A stretch of 64,000 nt of DNA from Ursus arctos (GCF_023065955.2 NW_026623008.1:21572001-21636000); one strand, 5' to 3'; shown: positions 20,810 through 32,044, counted from the stretch's first letter. The notes: generated by a model from the sequence alone, not told the origin. Made by a program: numbers and translations.

Positions 20810-22290
20810 GGGCGAGGGACGGAATGACAGGGCGTGGGCCAGTGTGGGGAAACTCGTGTGTGCCGAGGGGTGTGAACAGGACTCCCTGCTCTGCTCACGG
20901 CTGCGTGGACAATCAGGATGGAGCCAGAAAGCCCCAGCCCTCCTCGGACGAGGCCTGGCGAGCGCTAGTTAGAGGGTAATGGTGAGTAAGTCACGAGCCC
21001 TCTTTCCTGGCATGGCCACTGGAGTCACAGGAGAACAGCCCTCACAGCAGCTCTGCTGGCTAAGGGAAGAGTATTTCCAGCCCGGGGTCAGAAAAGTCAC
21101 TGTCCTGGGCACAGGCTACAATGTGGACGGGTCACTCGCCCCTTGGGCCTCTGAACCCCTGCTGTAGAATGGGGCGGGGATGCCCTCTTACCCACTTTTC
21201 AGGATGCAGGTCTGAGAGGGGTCGGGTTGCCCATTTCCAGGATGACCCTCCCTCATCCAGGGCGAGAGGAGGCTGCGGGCAGGGCTGGGGCATGGCCGGG
21301 GCAGGGCCGAGGCAGGGCCGGGCACAGGCCTCTCCTCTCTCACATGCCCCACCACTCACCGGGGGCCTCTCCAGGACATGGCACGGGGGTCAGGCACTTC
21401 CCAGGGGTGGATGAAAAGGTTCATACCCACTTCCCAGATGCCCATCAATGGGGATGAGCGTGTGTGAGTCACCTGTGTGAAAACGCTGGATGGAAACTTC
21501 AAGCACAAGCAGGACAAACAGGGTGCCCCCTTCCTGAGGAGACTGAGAGGGGGCTGGAGGGTTGCGCGGGGCACGGATGTGGAGGGTCAGATGTGGGCGG
21601 TCTCCCCCCCACCTGCAGGGCTCATACGTGCATCTTGGCCCCCAGCATGGATGGAAGATTCTTCTGAACGTGTCTGGTTGGACACTGAACAGTCTCCGAC
21701 TTCTCTTGGTGTTGGCCCCGTTTTCCCCAGGTCGGGGGTGTGGGGGCTGAGGGCCCTGGGGCTGGGTGGAGGGAAAAAAGAATAAAATTCCTGTCACAGG
21801 AGTCGGTGATGGGTCACAGTCAGGAATGGATTCTGCCTTCAGCTTGGGGGAGCCCCGTTTCCCCCACAGCCAGGCATAGACCCCTCCCGCTCCGGCTCCT
21901 TGGCAGAGTGAAGAGCGCACACGGAGCCCAGGTCACGCAGGGCAGGACCCGGCTGTGGAGGCAGGTGCAGGTCCTCGAGGCTAAGGATCCTCCGGGTACT
22001 GGACACTCATTGGCCAAGGGAGGATGGGACCCACCTGTCACGTCGCCTCTGCTGGCCTGTGACCTGAGGATACATGACGTCGGGAGACGAGGGACGGGCA
22101 TTCTGGCGGTGAGAGGAGAGAGCAGGGAAGCTGGTTGTCGAGAGAATGAGCATAGAGAGAAGCCACGATGGGGTGGTGGGTGCGTAGCTGTGCAGGGTCC
22201 TGGCGAGCCTTCCAGACCCCGGGTCCAGGCTCTGGTGGGGCTGGGTCTCCTGTAAGTTTCATGAAACACCCCCCTCACCCCAAGCTTGGT
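20810..22290. other. Gene-free GC-rich stretch
   Basis: Frames of up to 186 codons overlap on both strands at 21390-22380 but carry no domain. A short G-rich run of 'gggcagggc' units lies at 21277-21322. 21075-21180 has faint MIR words ('gacgggtcactcgcccctt', 'tgtagaatggggcgg'). Confidence 0.4.
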
Positions 22291-22299
22291 GAAAGACCC

Positions 22300-22565
22300 C
22301 CTCCGCACACAATTGCTCTTTGCCTGAGCTAGACGGAATGGTTTTCTGTCGCTTGCAAAGAGCCCTGATTCAGACACCAAGGAAACCTATTTATTTTTAA
22401 AACTGCTTTAAAAAAAAGCTTCATTTCCAACAATGACTGTCTCTCACTCATAGAGGCCTCGTCGAATATGAGGAACGAGGCATTTGCAAACCTATATGAA
22501 AATTAAACCCGCAATCTGGGCACACACTTGTTTGACAAGTGATAATTAACTGCTGACAATATAAT
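22300..22565. promoter_or_regulatory. AT-rich non-repeat island (candidate regulatory element)
   Basis: Balanced to AT-rich sequence with 'tttatttttaaaactgc', 'gaaaattaaacccgc', 'agtgataattaactgctg', no recognised repeat. The exact octamer ATGCAAAT at 22576-22583 lies just beyond the edge, next to the start of an L1 relic, so its ownership is uncertain. Regulatory role is inferred. Confidence 0.28.
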
Positions 22566-22569
22566 TTCA

Positions 22570-22895
22570 GTTTGGATGCAAATGTGTTTTTCATTAAAAA
22601 GTAATCAAAGAAGAAGATATATGAATGGCCAATAAGCACAAGAAAAGATGCTTCACATCGTTAGTCATCAAGGAAATGCAAATTAAAGCCACAATGAGAC
22701 GCCATTACACACCCACTAGAATGGCTAAAATTAAAAAAAAACAACTGAAAGTAACAAGTATTGGTGAGGATGTGGAAGAGCCCAGCGCTCACACACAGCC
22801 GGTGGGAACGGGGAATGTTGTTACCATGACTGTGGCAAACAGGCTGGTGGGCTCTTAAAAAGTTAACATGCTTCCACCATCTGATGCAGCCTTTC
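22570..22895 (+). pseudogene. Ancient LINE-1 ORF2 fragment
   Basis: Translating 22625-22858 gives MANKHKKRCFTSLVIKEMQI and onwards, the conserved C-terminal third of L1 ORF2 (consensus style: MANKHMKRCSTSLVIREMQI). Nucleotides 'atggccaataagcacaag', 'ggaaatgcaaattaaagcc' and 'gcaaacaggctggtgg' fit sense old L1. The piece ends near 22895 ('ccaccatctgatgcagcc'). It lacks the polymerase motifs and is a dead relic of an L1M-type element. Confidence 0.85.
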
Positions 22896-23204
22896 CATTG
22901 ACCTGAGACTCTGGCTTCACTGTGGGGACTCAGCTGGTCTGCTGAAAAAGATGTTTGGACTAGGTGTGCCCACTAGTCTTTGCTGGGATGGGACCCTGGG
23001 ACTTCTGTGGCCCGTGGACCTGGGGGCGGCCTGCAGAAGGTGGCTCAGCCAACCCATCTCTTGCTAGGGGACCAGCCTCCTTCTCCGGGCTGCCCAGCCC
23101 TGAATGTGCCCGGAGCCAACAGGTGGGGCACTTGGCACTGACTCCATCCAGCTTCGGGGAAGGAGACGGATGTCTCATCTCTGTGGCCCCTACCCCCAGG
23201 TCCT

Positions 23205-23310
23205 GCAGGGGTCATATCCTATCTCCCCATTTCGCAGAAAAGCTGAGGCTCAGAGACAGGGAGTCACTTCTTCAAGGCCACTCAGGCGGTGAGGGGCACC
23301 TCGGGGAGGG
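23205..23310 (-). repeat. MIR SINE fragment, antisense
   Basis: 'atctccccatttcgcaga', 'aaagctgaggctcagagaca', 'cacttcttcaaggccactc' match the antisense MIR centre. Confidence 0.7.
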
Positions 23311-23389
23311 ATGTGAGCCCTGACCTGCCCGACTCCCACGTCCGTGCTGCTTACCCCACCTCCCTCCCTTTCCTTCTAATCAACTCAAT

Positions 23390-23530
23390 GCTGTGCCTCA
23401 GTTTGCCCATGTGTAAAATGGGAACAATAGTGGCACTAACCTCACGAGCTTGTTGCGAGGATTAAATAAGCCAATACACAGAACAGTGCCTCGGGGAAAT
23501 CTCACCACCTATGTTAGTTATGGTACTTAT
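23390..23530 (+). repeat. MIR SINE 3' half
   Basis: 'gtgcctcagtttgcccatg', 'tgtaaaatgggaacaatag', 'gcgaggattaaataagcc', 'cagaacagtgcctcgggg' follow the sense MIR 3' half closely. Confidence 0.8.
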
Positions 23531-23534
23531 TATT

Positions 23535-24590
23535 ACTTAATGCAGGCAATGAAAATATCATTATGCCACCTTCATTTCTTCCCCCCAGCGGGAGAAGCAG
23601 GCTCTTCCCCTTTGGTCATGTCTGTATTCCCCTCTCCCCCAGGGAGTTCTGTCCTGATAGCCCTCATCGGTTTATGAGGGAGGCATGGAAAGGACCCCGT
23701 GAGAACAGGGCCAAGATTTGTTTCCGGCCCGTGAAGGGCAGACTCCTTGGGGACAGACCTCTGAGAAGCCAAGGTTGCTATACCATTAGCATCGCCGGAA
23801 ACCTCCTGCCACTTAATGATTGAAGACCCGGCCTTCCTTGTGGGAAGGGCATTTCCAATGTCCACGACCAACTGGGTGAAAGGAAAATTGATCTCATTGC
23901 AAAGGGGCCACCCTCTTTCTCTTCCTTTTATAACTTCTTCCTCTAAGGGCAATTTATGATGATCAAGGACTGTGTGAGGAATGGAGCAAGCTTAAGAAGA
24001 GGCGCCTCGCCCCTCTCTTAGACTGTCCGTCTCTGACTCTCTGTCTGGAAGACGGCAGAAATTCCAGACTCCCAAGTGTCCACACAGGACTCAGTCCACA
24101 TGGGGGACAGCAGAGACGCATCGAGTGTGCAGTCAGGGGCCCGCATCCCCGTCCAGCTCCTCCAGGCTCCCGTGGGGACTTGCCAGGTCCCAGACCCACA
24201 AGCTGACCTCTGTCCCTGTTGGGTCAAGGCAGTGGAGACAGGAGACGCCATGCTCCCTGTGCGCTCTTCCTCAGAGCAGAGCCCCTGGGCCCCTGGTCAG
24301 AGACCTGGTGCTCACATCCTGTCCAGTCGTCCCTCAGGGACCCTCCTTTTCAGGCCTCAGATGTTAGAGGGGGCAGACGGGAGGTGGCAGAGGGGACCAG
24401 ACAGGCAGACGGCGGTGGAGGAAAGGGAACAAGTCACACCGGACAAGTGTCAGAGATGGGTGACGGAGACAGGTGACAGTGACAGGCTCCATGAGGACCT
24501 CGGGGAGGGGCCGTCTGCTTATCAAACCTCAGTTGTCCTGAAAGGGACTCAATGCCACTTGTAAAGCCCACACGGCACAGTGGGATCCCG
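23535..24590. other. Gene-free stretch
   Basis: Frames of up to 162 codons with no domain. No repeat recognised apart from short purine-rich patches. 23860-23960 is AT-richer without clear motif content. Confidence 0.4.
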
Positions 24591-24594
24591 TGGG

Positions 24595-24700
24595 TCCTCC
24601 CTCCAGCATTTGCTGAGCGCCTGCTGTGTGCAGGCCCCAAGCTGGGTGCTGAGTCCCCACTGAGGACAGGTGGGTCCCAGCCTCGGTCTGGTGGGGGATG
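24595..24700 (-). repeat. L2/MIR-type 3'-end fragment, antisense
   Basis: 'ctccagcatttgctgagcg', 'cctgctgtgtgcaggccc', 'aagctgggtgctgagtcc' fit the antisense tail shared by L2 and MIR3. Confidence 0.55.
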
Positions 24701-25019
24701 AATGCAAGTCAGGAGGAGCCCCCTTCCTGTGACCCGGATGAGCCCCACGCTGGGGGGCAGGGGTGGTGACCCTGACCTGGGTCTCCGATGAGAGCTCCCG
24801 GGTCCCCAGGGAGGGGGGAAATTTGGAGAACCACATTCGCCTCACGGTGGGCGGGGACTGAGGCCCAGGTGGGGGAGTGAACTGCCTGACGTCCCAGACC
24901 CGGGTTCTCCCAAACCTGAGCTCTGTCCGCAGCATCACCAGGCCTCAGGGTCTCATCGGACCATCATGGCGACCGCGCCAGCCCCTCTCCTCACTCCCAG
25001 GCCACTCTGCGAACTTCCC

Positions 25020-25300
25020 CACGCCGATATTAATTACACCTCCCGGAGGTTAATTTGTAAGGAGACAGTGGAAATGTGTTATTTAAATAGTGATTATTAA
25101 AATCATGCTGGGGGTTTGCTACATAATAGGTAATTATCTGGAACATAATTGGAAAAACAATGTCGTCAATTCTATTTAGCTGTTCCCACAGAACCCAGAG
25201 TTAATCCCAGGGAGCGAGCGGCATACTCAACGGCATTAGCGATATTTGTGCAATCATATTCTTATTACATCTAAATTGAAGTCACTTTCGGAGCCTTCTC
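25020..25300. promoter_or_regulatory. AT-rich TAAT-dense island (strongest candidate regulatory element)
   Basis: About 280 bp of non-repeat AT-rich sequence between GC-rich flanks. It holds several homeodomain-type cores: 'atattaattacacc', 'gaggttaatttg', 'gtgattattaaaatc', 'aggtaattatctgg', 'gaacataattgg' and 'gagttaatccc'. No open frame of note crosses it and no transposon signature is visible. Dense TAAT/TAATTA content with a sharp compositional edge is typical of deeply conserved developmental enhancers. Conservation itself was not tested. Confidence 0.4.
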
Positions 25301-25429
25301 AGAGAGGAACATGCAAATTGCCGAGACCCTGGCTTCCGGTGTCTACGCGGACACCTTCCTGGAAGGGTCGGGGGTTTTCTGCTCTAGGAATCCTCCCCGT
25401 CCTGGGCAGCCAGGACGTGTGGAACACCG

Positions 25430-25870
25430 CTCATTCATTCGCTTTTTGGTTTTGTGTGTTTTTCTATCCGCTGTTTGCCTCTTCCACTAGCTTCTTCCCG
25501 TTCATTTATTGCTTCTTTCATTTCACTCTTCCTGTGTTAATTTAGTCCTTGCCCCGCACCTGGGTTCCTCGTTTCTAATTCTGTCAATTGTACTTTCTTT
25601 CACTCTTCTTCCCTTGCTCTTTTATGGACTTGATTCCTCACTCATCAGCCAGGGGTGGCTTCGTTCGCTCACTCTGTTTCACTGGTTCGTTTGTTCCTTT
25701 GCTCATGAATATGCTCCTTCATTCATCATTACATTCATTCATTCATTCATTCATTCATTCGTTCACATCCATTCATTCGTTTGTTCGTCCTTCCTTGGTT
25801 CACTCATTTATTCAATGGTTCATGTGGTTCTCCATTCATTCATTCCTGCATCATTCAACAATGAGTGACT
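25430..25870. repeat. Decayed (TTCA)n-rich region with pure (ATTC)n core
   Basis: A pure ATTC core lies at about 25732-25760, surrounded by some 400 bp of degenerate TTCATT/TCACTC/TTCGTT words, the look of a once-long tetranucleotide array. It keeps frames open (119 and 137 codons) that read 'SFIHSFIHSF'; these are repeat artefacts, not genes. Confidence 0.8.
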
Positions 25871-25984
25871 GGTTCGTGCACGTGGTGGGTGTGTCCGTCT
25901 GGCATGACCGCAGCTATGCCATCCCTCTGGCATTTTCTAGGCATTTTGGTAAAAGGGGCTTTGGGGCTTATCATATTTTTAAAG

Positions 25985-26590
25985 CAAACTTTTTATTATA
26001 AGGTAATGTAACATCTACATAGAGCAAGCACACGAATCACAGGTGTATGGCTAAGGGGATTCTCGGAAATGAAGCATCCTTGTAGGATAGGCACCAGGTC
26101 AAGCAAGAGAATGTTCCCCGTACCCGAGCAGCCCCCTCAGACCCCTACCTGCCACTGTAACTCCAAGCTGGGACTGGAAGTCAGCGTCTTGACTTCTAGC
26201 ACTATAGATTACCCATGTCTGTTCCAGAATTCCGTACAAATGGATTCACACTGTCTTGTGCTCGTACGTGTCTTGTTTCCACTTTGTTCCACGTTTTGTG
26301 TGTGTGGTTTATCCATGTGGCTGCATTAAGCTGCGCCCCGTTCGTTCTCATTGATGTGTGCTGTTTGCATATTGTATGACTGTCGGCCCATCTAACCCTA
26401 GATGACACCAGATGCTCTGTGGTCTGGGACGATCACGCACGGTACTGCCGCGGGGTTCTTGCACGTGTCTATTGGTGAGCGCATGGATGGACTTCTGGGT
26501 GGATGCTAAGGAACGGAATTTCTGGATTTCATGGATTATGCCTGTGTTCGCAGTTTTCCAGTGCATACTCCCGCCAGCCGTGTGTGGGGC
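25985..26590 (-). repeat. Ancient LINE-1 3' end, antisense
   Basis: Follows antisense old L1 for about 600 bp: 'cacgaatcacaggtgtatgg', 'gcaccaggtcaagcaagaga', 'cttctagcactatagattac', 'acaaatggattcacactgtc', 'ggtttatccatgtggctgc', 'ctaaggaacggaatttctgg', 'ttccagtgcatactcccgcc'. Strongly decayed (CpG-rich from mutation) and not coding. Confidence 0.8.
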
Positions 26591-26739
26591 CCACCTTTTT
26601 TCCCTGACTTGCCCCTGAGCCTCTCGCCTTCCACATCACCTCACCGCACCCTTGATTTGTCTCCGGTCCCCCTGGGCCACTTGCTCACTTTGACCTCCAA
26701 GCCTCTGCCGCTCCCTGGGGCTTTAGTACGGGGCGTCCT

Positions 26740-26761
26740 CCCCCCCCCCCCCCCCCCCCCC
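26740..26761. repeat. C22 homopolymer
   Basis: Twenty-two consecutive C, the longest single-base run in the window. Its exact length is likely to be unreliable in the assembly and variable in the population. It can form i-motif or G-quadruplex structures. Confidence 0.9.
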
Positions 26762-26769
26762 GCCTGCTG

Positions 26770-27640
26770 TTGGCTCCATCCAGCCCTGGTGCTAGAGGCA
26801 TGTCCTCAAGCCACGCTGGGTGACGTCATCGGGGCCCGGCCCAGCCTTTCCCGCCCCAGACCCTTGGTCGGGAGCAAGGCCTTCCATACTCCCCAAGTCT
26901 ACCTCCTGGGGGACCTGGCCCATGGGTCAGGCCTTCTGCTGAGCACTGGGATCTTTGATCAACTAGGTGTGGGTCCTGCCTTCTTGGGGTCTGCAGACAG
27001 GCATTTCTTATAAATCAAAGATGGGGAGTCAGATCCGAGGGAAGAAACGGACGGAGGAACTCCATTAGAACCTAGCATCTGATTCACTGGGAAGGGGTAG
27101 AGTGGGGAACAGGGTGAAGTCATAGCACAGAAAGGACTTGAACTTTAAAACGCATCACATCTGGGCTCACAAGCCAATGCAGCCAGAACCAGCCGTGTGG
27201 CTGGATGCCCACAGCATGAATTTTGGTGATTAGAACACGTGTAAGTACCCACAATACATTGAGGAGGGGTTGACTGAGGGAGAAGGCTCTGGAGCTGGAA
27301 GCTTGGGAGGGTCTTGCCTCCATGGTCCCTCTGACTCTCCATCAGCCTGGCCTCCAGCAAGTCCCGCCATCCCTCTGCGTCTCAGGTGCCATGGGCATGC
27401 AGTGGAATGACATTCTCCTCTTCCTGGGACTACAGGGAAGGCTGAGTGGATGAAGGAAGTGACAGTGTTTAGCAAACCCTGCTGCCTCATCCACGTCCGA
27501 CTTGGCGGTCTCACCATCGCGGACAACGGTGCCTGGGTTCTCTGTGGCACCCTTCAGGGCTCTGCTTCTCTCCTCCTTCCCACTCCCTGCCCACGCAGCT
27601 TCCTTCCTCTCAGGCTCACTCTGGCTTATTATAATTTTAG
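26770..27640. other. Gene-free stretch
   Basis: Frames of 66-110 codons overlap on both strands; no domain. Weak MIR words near 27345-27400 ('ctccagcaagtcccgcc'). Confidence 0.4.
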
Positions 27641-27644
27641 ACTC

Positions 27645-27765
27645 AGAAGGACTGTTAGAGACCAATTGGCTCAAGCCCCATGTTTTAAACTTTGGGGAAA
27701 CTGAGGCCCAGGGAAGTAGAGCAATGGGATCCAGGTCACCCAGCCAGCTGTGTTTCAGCTGCTAG
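27645..27765 (-). repeat. MIR/L2-type fragment, antisense
   Basis: 'ttagagaccaattggctc', 'tttggggaaactgaggccc' and 'ccaggtcacccagccagc' fit the 'gaaactgaggcccagagagg ... ggtcacacagc' block seen in many antisense MIR-related repeats. Confidence 0.6.
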
Positions 27766-27849
27766 CTCCGCTCAGGAGTTCCAGACCGAGGACCATGAAT
27801 GTCCTTGCTCAGTGTGGCTCTTACTCGACGCTCCCGGGAGATGTTCAAC

Positions 27850-28215
27850 CTCATCTGGCAATTTTCGGACAGATTCTGGACAAGAGCAAAAACCGACAAG
27901 CATGAACGCTGCCTTTGAAAAGCTTGAGGCTAATTTGCCATGGGGCCATGTTTTCTTTTTAGACCCCACCAAAAGCTGCATTTCCTGACCCAAACTGGCT
28001 GTCGGTTTCACTCCAAAGAGAGCACACTCGGTCGATTGCCTGTGTGAACAAAGCATGCTATTGATGTAATTGTATCCAGCTTAAAAATCCCATCGCAAAC
28101 GTTTATGACAAAAGAAAGGGGCTTGATTTGGGAGAATTCAAGTTGCTTCTCCACTTCTAATTTAATTTTTAAACCAACGAAGGGCAAATCATTTTTAAAG
28201 GTTACCTTACCCTTA
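27850..28215. promoter_or_regulatory. Non-repeat island (candidate regulatory element)
   Basis: About 365 bp of low-CpG, non-repeat sequence: 'gcctttgaaaagcttgagg', 'gaacaaagcatgctattgat' (SOX-like gaacaaag), 'atgtaattgtatccagc', 'cacttctaatttaattttt'. No domain in its frames. Composition resembles conserved non-coding DNA; untested. Confidence 0.3.
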
Positions 28216-28219
28216 AACC

Positions 28220-28595
28220 ACGCCGGGTATGAGTCACTCAACACATGTTGAATGTGCGAAATGTGAGGGCTTTATCACTTGCCTGAACCTTTCTCCGGGG
28301 ACGGGAGGACATTGGCATGAGACTCCCTTGCCAGAGTGTGTCATCGGCAACTTCTCTTCACAGCCTCAGGGTTGGCTTTGTCTGTTCCCCCAGAGACTGG
28401 ACAGAGCTGCTGAAAAATGAGGCCAGATGGCTGCAAGATTTGGATTCTGGATTTACCAGCACTTTCTATTTCCAGATGAGAGCTACCGTCTCCTGAGGGC
28501 CTACTGTGTGCTGTGCATGGGGCTGGGTGCTTGTTTGTTTGTTCAGTTATTATTCATCATTCATAATCTTTACTGTAACCCTGGACAATACTTGT
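28220..28595. other. Gene-free stretch
   Basis: 28490-28560 has an L2/MIR-tail-like phrase ('gagggcctactgtgtgctgt', 'gtttgttcagttattattc'), otherwise unassigned. Confidence 0.35.
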
Positions 28596-28599
28596 GTAT

Positions 28600-29040
28600 T
28601 TAAGCTCCCACTCTGATCACAGCCACCACCTCTCTGGATTATCGTGGGAGGTGCCCAACCTTCTCTCTGATTCCACATTTGTTCCTTCTGGTCTCTTCTC
28701 TGGGCCAGAGATCGGCTCTAAAAGTGCCAGGGCAACCACATCCCTCCTCTGCTCACACACTCTATGGCTCCCATCTTCCTCAGATCAAAGCCAGAGTCCT
28801 TCATTGGCCCCCAGGATCCCTGTGACCTCTGTCACCTCACCTCCCTTAATGCCCTGCCACCCTTCACCAACTAGCCCCAGCCACACAGGACTCCTTATTG
28901 ACTCTCAAACACAGTGGGCACACTCCCACCTCTCCCTTCTGACCTTGTGGTTCCTGTGGCCTGGGGTGCTCTTCCCTGGTGTGCATACCCATGGGTCACA
29001 CCTCTGATGGTCCATTTGACCTCGAGGGATTAGCTCAGTG
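28600..29040 (+). repeat. LINE L2 3' segment
   Basis: 'ccctcctctgctcacacac', 'tctatggctcccatcttcc', 'agatcaaagccagagtcctt', 'cccttaatgccctgccacc', 'caactagccccagccacac', 'ggcctggggtgctcttccc', 'cacctctgatggtcc' follow sense L2 order across the end of ORF2 and the 3' UTR. The 137-codon frame 28594-29007 is a relic. Confidence 0.85.
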
Positions 29041-29044
29041 AGGT

Positions 29045-29745
29045 CAGGGAGGGCTTGGATGATCTTTGGGATGCTGGCTTGTGTTAAGGGCAACGCTCCT
29101 GAAACTTTTCACACAAAGCCCCCTTAGGGCAGGGGTTGGTGAATGCTCTCTGGGAGTCTGAGGGCCTTGACCAAAATAGCCTACCACAGAACAGAACATT
29201 TTAAGGATTGCTCACTTATCTTAAAAAAGATCAGGGTAATTTACACTCTATTCAAATATATATTTGCATTTGCTTGGGTTAAACTAATCTCCCATGAAAT
29301 CTTTGAGTAATATTGATAGTTTGGATGATGGTTCAAAGAATTGCTACAGCTGGGCCCCCCACCAACTGGAGAAGAGAGATTTGGGGGTAGGTGAGGTTGG
29401 GTGAGGTTTTGGGGTAGATAGAATAAGGGCGAGGCTAGAGTTGGCATGGGAGAGGCTTGAGAGATGAGGAGCATAGTTAAGGACACTGTCATGTATCTCC
29501 TATTCCTCACCAACCACTTTTGTCTTTTACCTTCAACATTGGGGATTACTTCGCTGAGCTTTGTGGAGTCAACGGAACGATGAGTGCAAAGCAGCCAACA
29601 CAGAGTAATGTTCAATACCACATCATTGCTATTGTTAGCTCTCACCACAGCACGGCTGACTTTAGGGTCTTCAGCCCAGGGATGGGACTGGAATGTTCTG
29701 GATTGATTTCCCCGGCACCCGCAGAGGACTGTGGACGTGGATGTT
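29045..29745. other. Gene-free stretch
   Basis: A 236-codon frame (29241-29951, -) crosses it, but its N-terminal part reads the antisense of a MIR and the rest has no domain, so it is rejected as a gene. 29130-29240 ('gggcaggggttggtgaatgc') may be a decayed hAT-type DNA transposon. Confidence 0.4.
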
Positions 29746-29754
29746 GGCTGGGGG

Positions 29755-29990
29755 CCAAGAGCCGATCTTGGTTCTGGTTCCATCTCTGTCACTAACTCAC
29801 CAATGGGCTTTGGGCAAGGGTCTTTTTTCTCCCCCTGTGACTCAATGTCCTCATCTATAAAATGCAGAAGTTTGGATAGGACAATTGCCAAAGCACTTCT
29901 GGCTGGAACGTTATTTGAATCTGGGAGTACCTTTCTTGACCTGGAGACCATTTCAATGTCTCATGAGATCTCTGGTAAAGAGAGAGGTTT
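29755..29990 (+). repeat. MIR SINE
   Basis: 'ttctggttccatctctgtca', 'caatgggctttgggcaagg', 'ccctgtgactcaatgtcctc', 'atctataaaatgcagaag' follow sense MIR order. Confidence 0.7.
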
Positions 29991-29994
29991 CTAA

Positions 29995-31100
29995 AAAAAT
30001 CTTCTAATTAGTTTAGTGTTACAAATATGGCCACGTTTAGTTGCCATTCATCAAGAGTCTTCTGCTTAGGAGAAGAGAAGAGAAAACCACCAGAGTACAA
30101 AAATATGATGGGTGGTCAGCAGAGTCGAAGCCTGTTGGGCCCTTGTCCCCATGTGGGGACAGAATTCGGGTTGTGAGACGTATCACCTGCGTTTTACCCC
30201 CAACTAGGCATCCTAGAATCATAGGATTTAGGGGTGCTCTGGCTCATGGGGGGAATTTATTTTTCCCAGGGGGACATGAAGCTGATCTACAACTTGGGCC
30301 TTTCAGTCCAGTGACCATTTCATCAAATTACATCACTACTCATCTCAACACTCCTGGCATTTCTTCACCTGTAAAATAAGCACAGAGACTGTTAAATTAA
30401 GATGGTCTCCAAGATTCCTTTCCACTATATTAATGTTCAATTCCTTGAGTCATAAAAGCTGTGTAGAAGCTGGGGTTTTGCTGTCCAAGGTCCAGAAGGA
30501 GAGTGAGGGCCAGTCCCTACCACCAGGCCTCCCCAACAAAGGGGAGGAGGGCTCAACTGGCTTCAGAGTCTCACCTCATCCACCCTAGAATCATCATTTC
30601 TACCATCTCATTGCTTCTCCATGGGTGGGGTCCTCGTGCTCTTTCTTACCCTAGCCTTGGAAACTACGTACGACCGGGGCCTTTGGAGACAGGATAGCAA
30701 TGGTAGAGGATGGAGTAGTTGTTTTCTCACTGAAGCTGCGTCTGCCCAAGGCTTGGGTGGTCTAGCAGCCAGGATTCCAAAGTCAAGCTCTTTCCACCAG
30801 CCTTGATGTTGCTGTATGTTTGGGAGAGGGCAACTCTTGGAGCATTCTCCAGCTGTGGCCAGGTTATTTTTCAAGATCTTAGAGGGGCAGGCTGTCAGGA
30901 CCCTGAAGGAGCAGCTACAGTCTGGACAGGATGGGAGAGCAGGAATATGGAAGAGATGGGTCAGGAAGGGCAGTAGAACTCCAAAGCTCAGACTCACAGC
31001 TTGAATCAGTTGAGCTGGAGAATAGATCAGCAGCAGGAAAGATAGATTTGAGGAGGCTGAAGGTAAAATACCGGGAGGTGCCTGATGATATCAGCACCTT
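29995..31100. other. Gene-free stretch
   Basis: Contains faint MIR-like phrases near 30320-30390 ('tcttcacctgtaaaataagc'). Frames of up to 129 codons have no domain. No confident repeat or exon. Confidence 0.4.
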
Positions 31101-31109
31101 CTGATTCAA

Positions 31110-31270
31110 CTTTACACGTTGGCACTGAGCACTCACTGTGTTAATCTGTTCATACATGTGGTTTCATTTAATTCATTCCAGTGACCTGATAAAGGCCATT
31201 TTGCAACTAAGTAAATGTAGCCTCAGAGTGGTGGGAGGGACTTTTTCAAGCTCTCTCAGTTGGGGACTGG
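31110..31270 (-). repeat. MIR SINE, antisense
   Basis: 'gcactgagcactcactgtgt', 'gtttcatttaattcattcc', 'taaaggccattttgcaac', 'gtaaatgtagcctcagag' fit antisense MIR. Confidence 0.6.
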
Positions 31271-31274
31271 CAGA

Positions 31275-32035
31275 AATGAGGTTTGAAATAACCTTTCTGC
31301 TTATAAAATGCCCACTCATTCCACAGCAAACACCCCCACCCTTGACTCTGAATGCAATGGAAACAGGGCTGACTTACTCAGGGTGAGTACAGAAAGGCAG
31401 CTGAGTTTCCTCCTGTGTCTGACCTTTGGGCAGACACAGCAGTGAATTGGGGTGGTGCCCATTCCTGGGAGAAAGGGCACTGTGTGCTGGCGGGCATCTC
31501 ATGGCTGGCCATGGCTCCCAGTGCCCCTGGGGAGAGGGATGTGGGAATGCCCACTGTCAAGTCATCAAAGGAAATGGGCCTTTGGGTCATCTTGGCCCCA
31601 GCACCAGGAGTCAGGAGCACTGGCTCCCCCATCAGATGTGTCTGGAACGTCAAGCACCTTCTCTCTCTTGAGATCATGTGATTCCTTGAATAACCAGAAT
31701 CTGTTGAGCATCCACTGTACTCATTCGACAACTATCTATTGAGTGCCTACTAAGTGCTGGGCACGGTGAGCCCCGCGCAGCTGGCGGTGACAGGGACAAG
31801 CCAGAGGGACTCCCAGCTCTATCCACTGTGGGTGGCGTCCCGGGCACCACGTGAACTCCCCCTTCAAGTGCTGGCCCCCCCTGCTGCTCGGTGTCAGGCT
31901 CCATCCACCCCCACACCCATCGTATATTGTCCTCTGTCTTTTCGTGTCCTTGGAGCTGGGGCTGGGGTGGGAGAGGGAAACAAACAGCCCATGGAGGTCA
32001 AATCACAGAGCCAAGTGGGGTATCTTCTTCCTGTT
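31275..32035. other. Gene-free stretch with L2-tail phrase at 31690-31780
   Basis: 'ttgagcatccactgtactc', 'caactatctattgagtgcc', 'tactaagtgctgggcacgg' at 31705-31768 is an antisense L2/MIR 3' tail. The rest is unassigned; frames of up to 117 codons have no domain. Confidence 0.45.
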
Positions 32036-32044
32036 CCTTCCTCT

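Noticed and set aside
25509..26001. 119- and 137-codon frames rich in Phe-Ile-His-Ser
   Set aside because: Translation of a decayed TTCA/ATTC tetranucleotide region running into an antisense L1.
29241..29951. 236-codon minus-strand frame
   Set aside because: N-terminal part is the antisense reading of the MIR at 29755-29990; the remainder shows no known domain.
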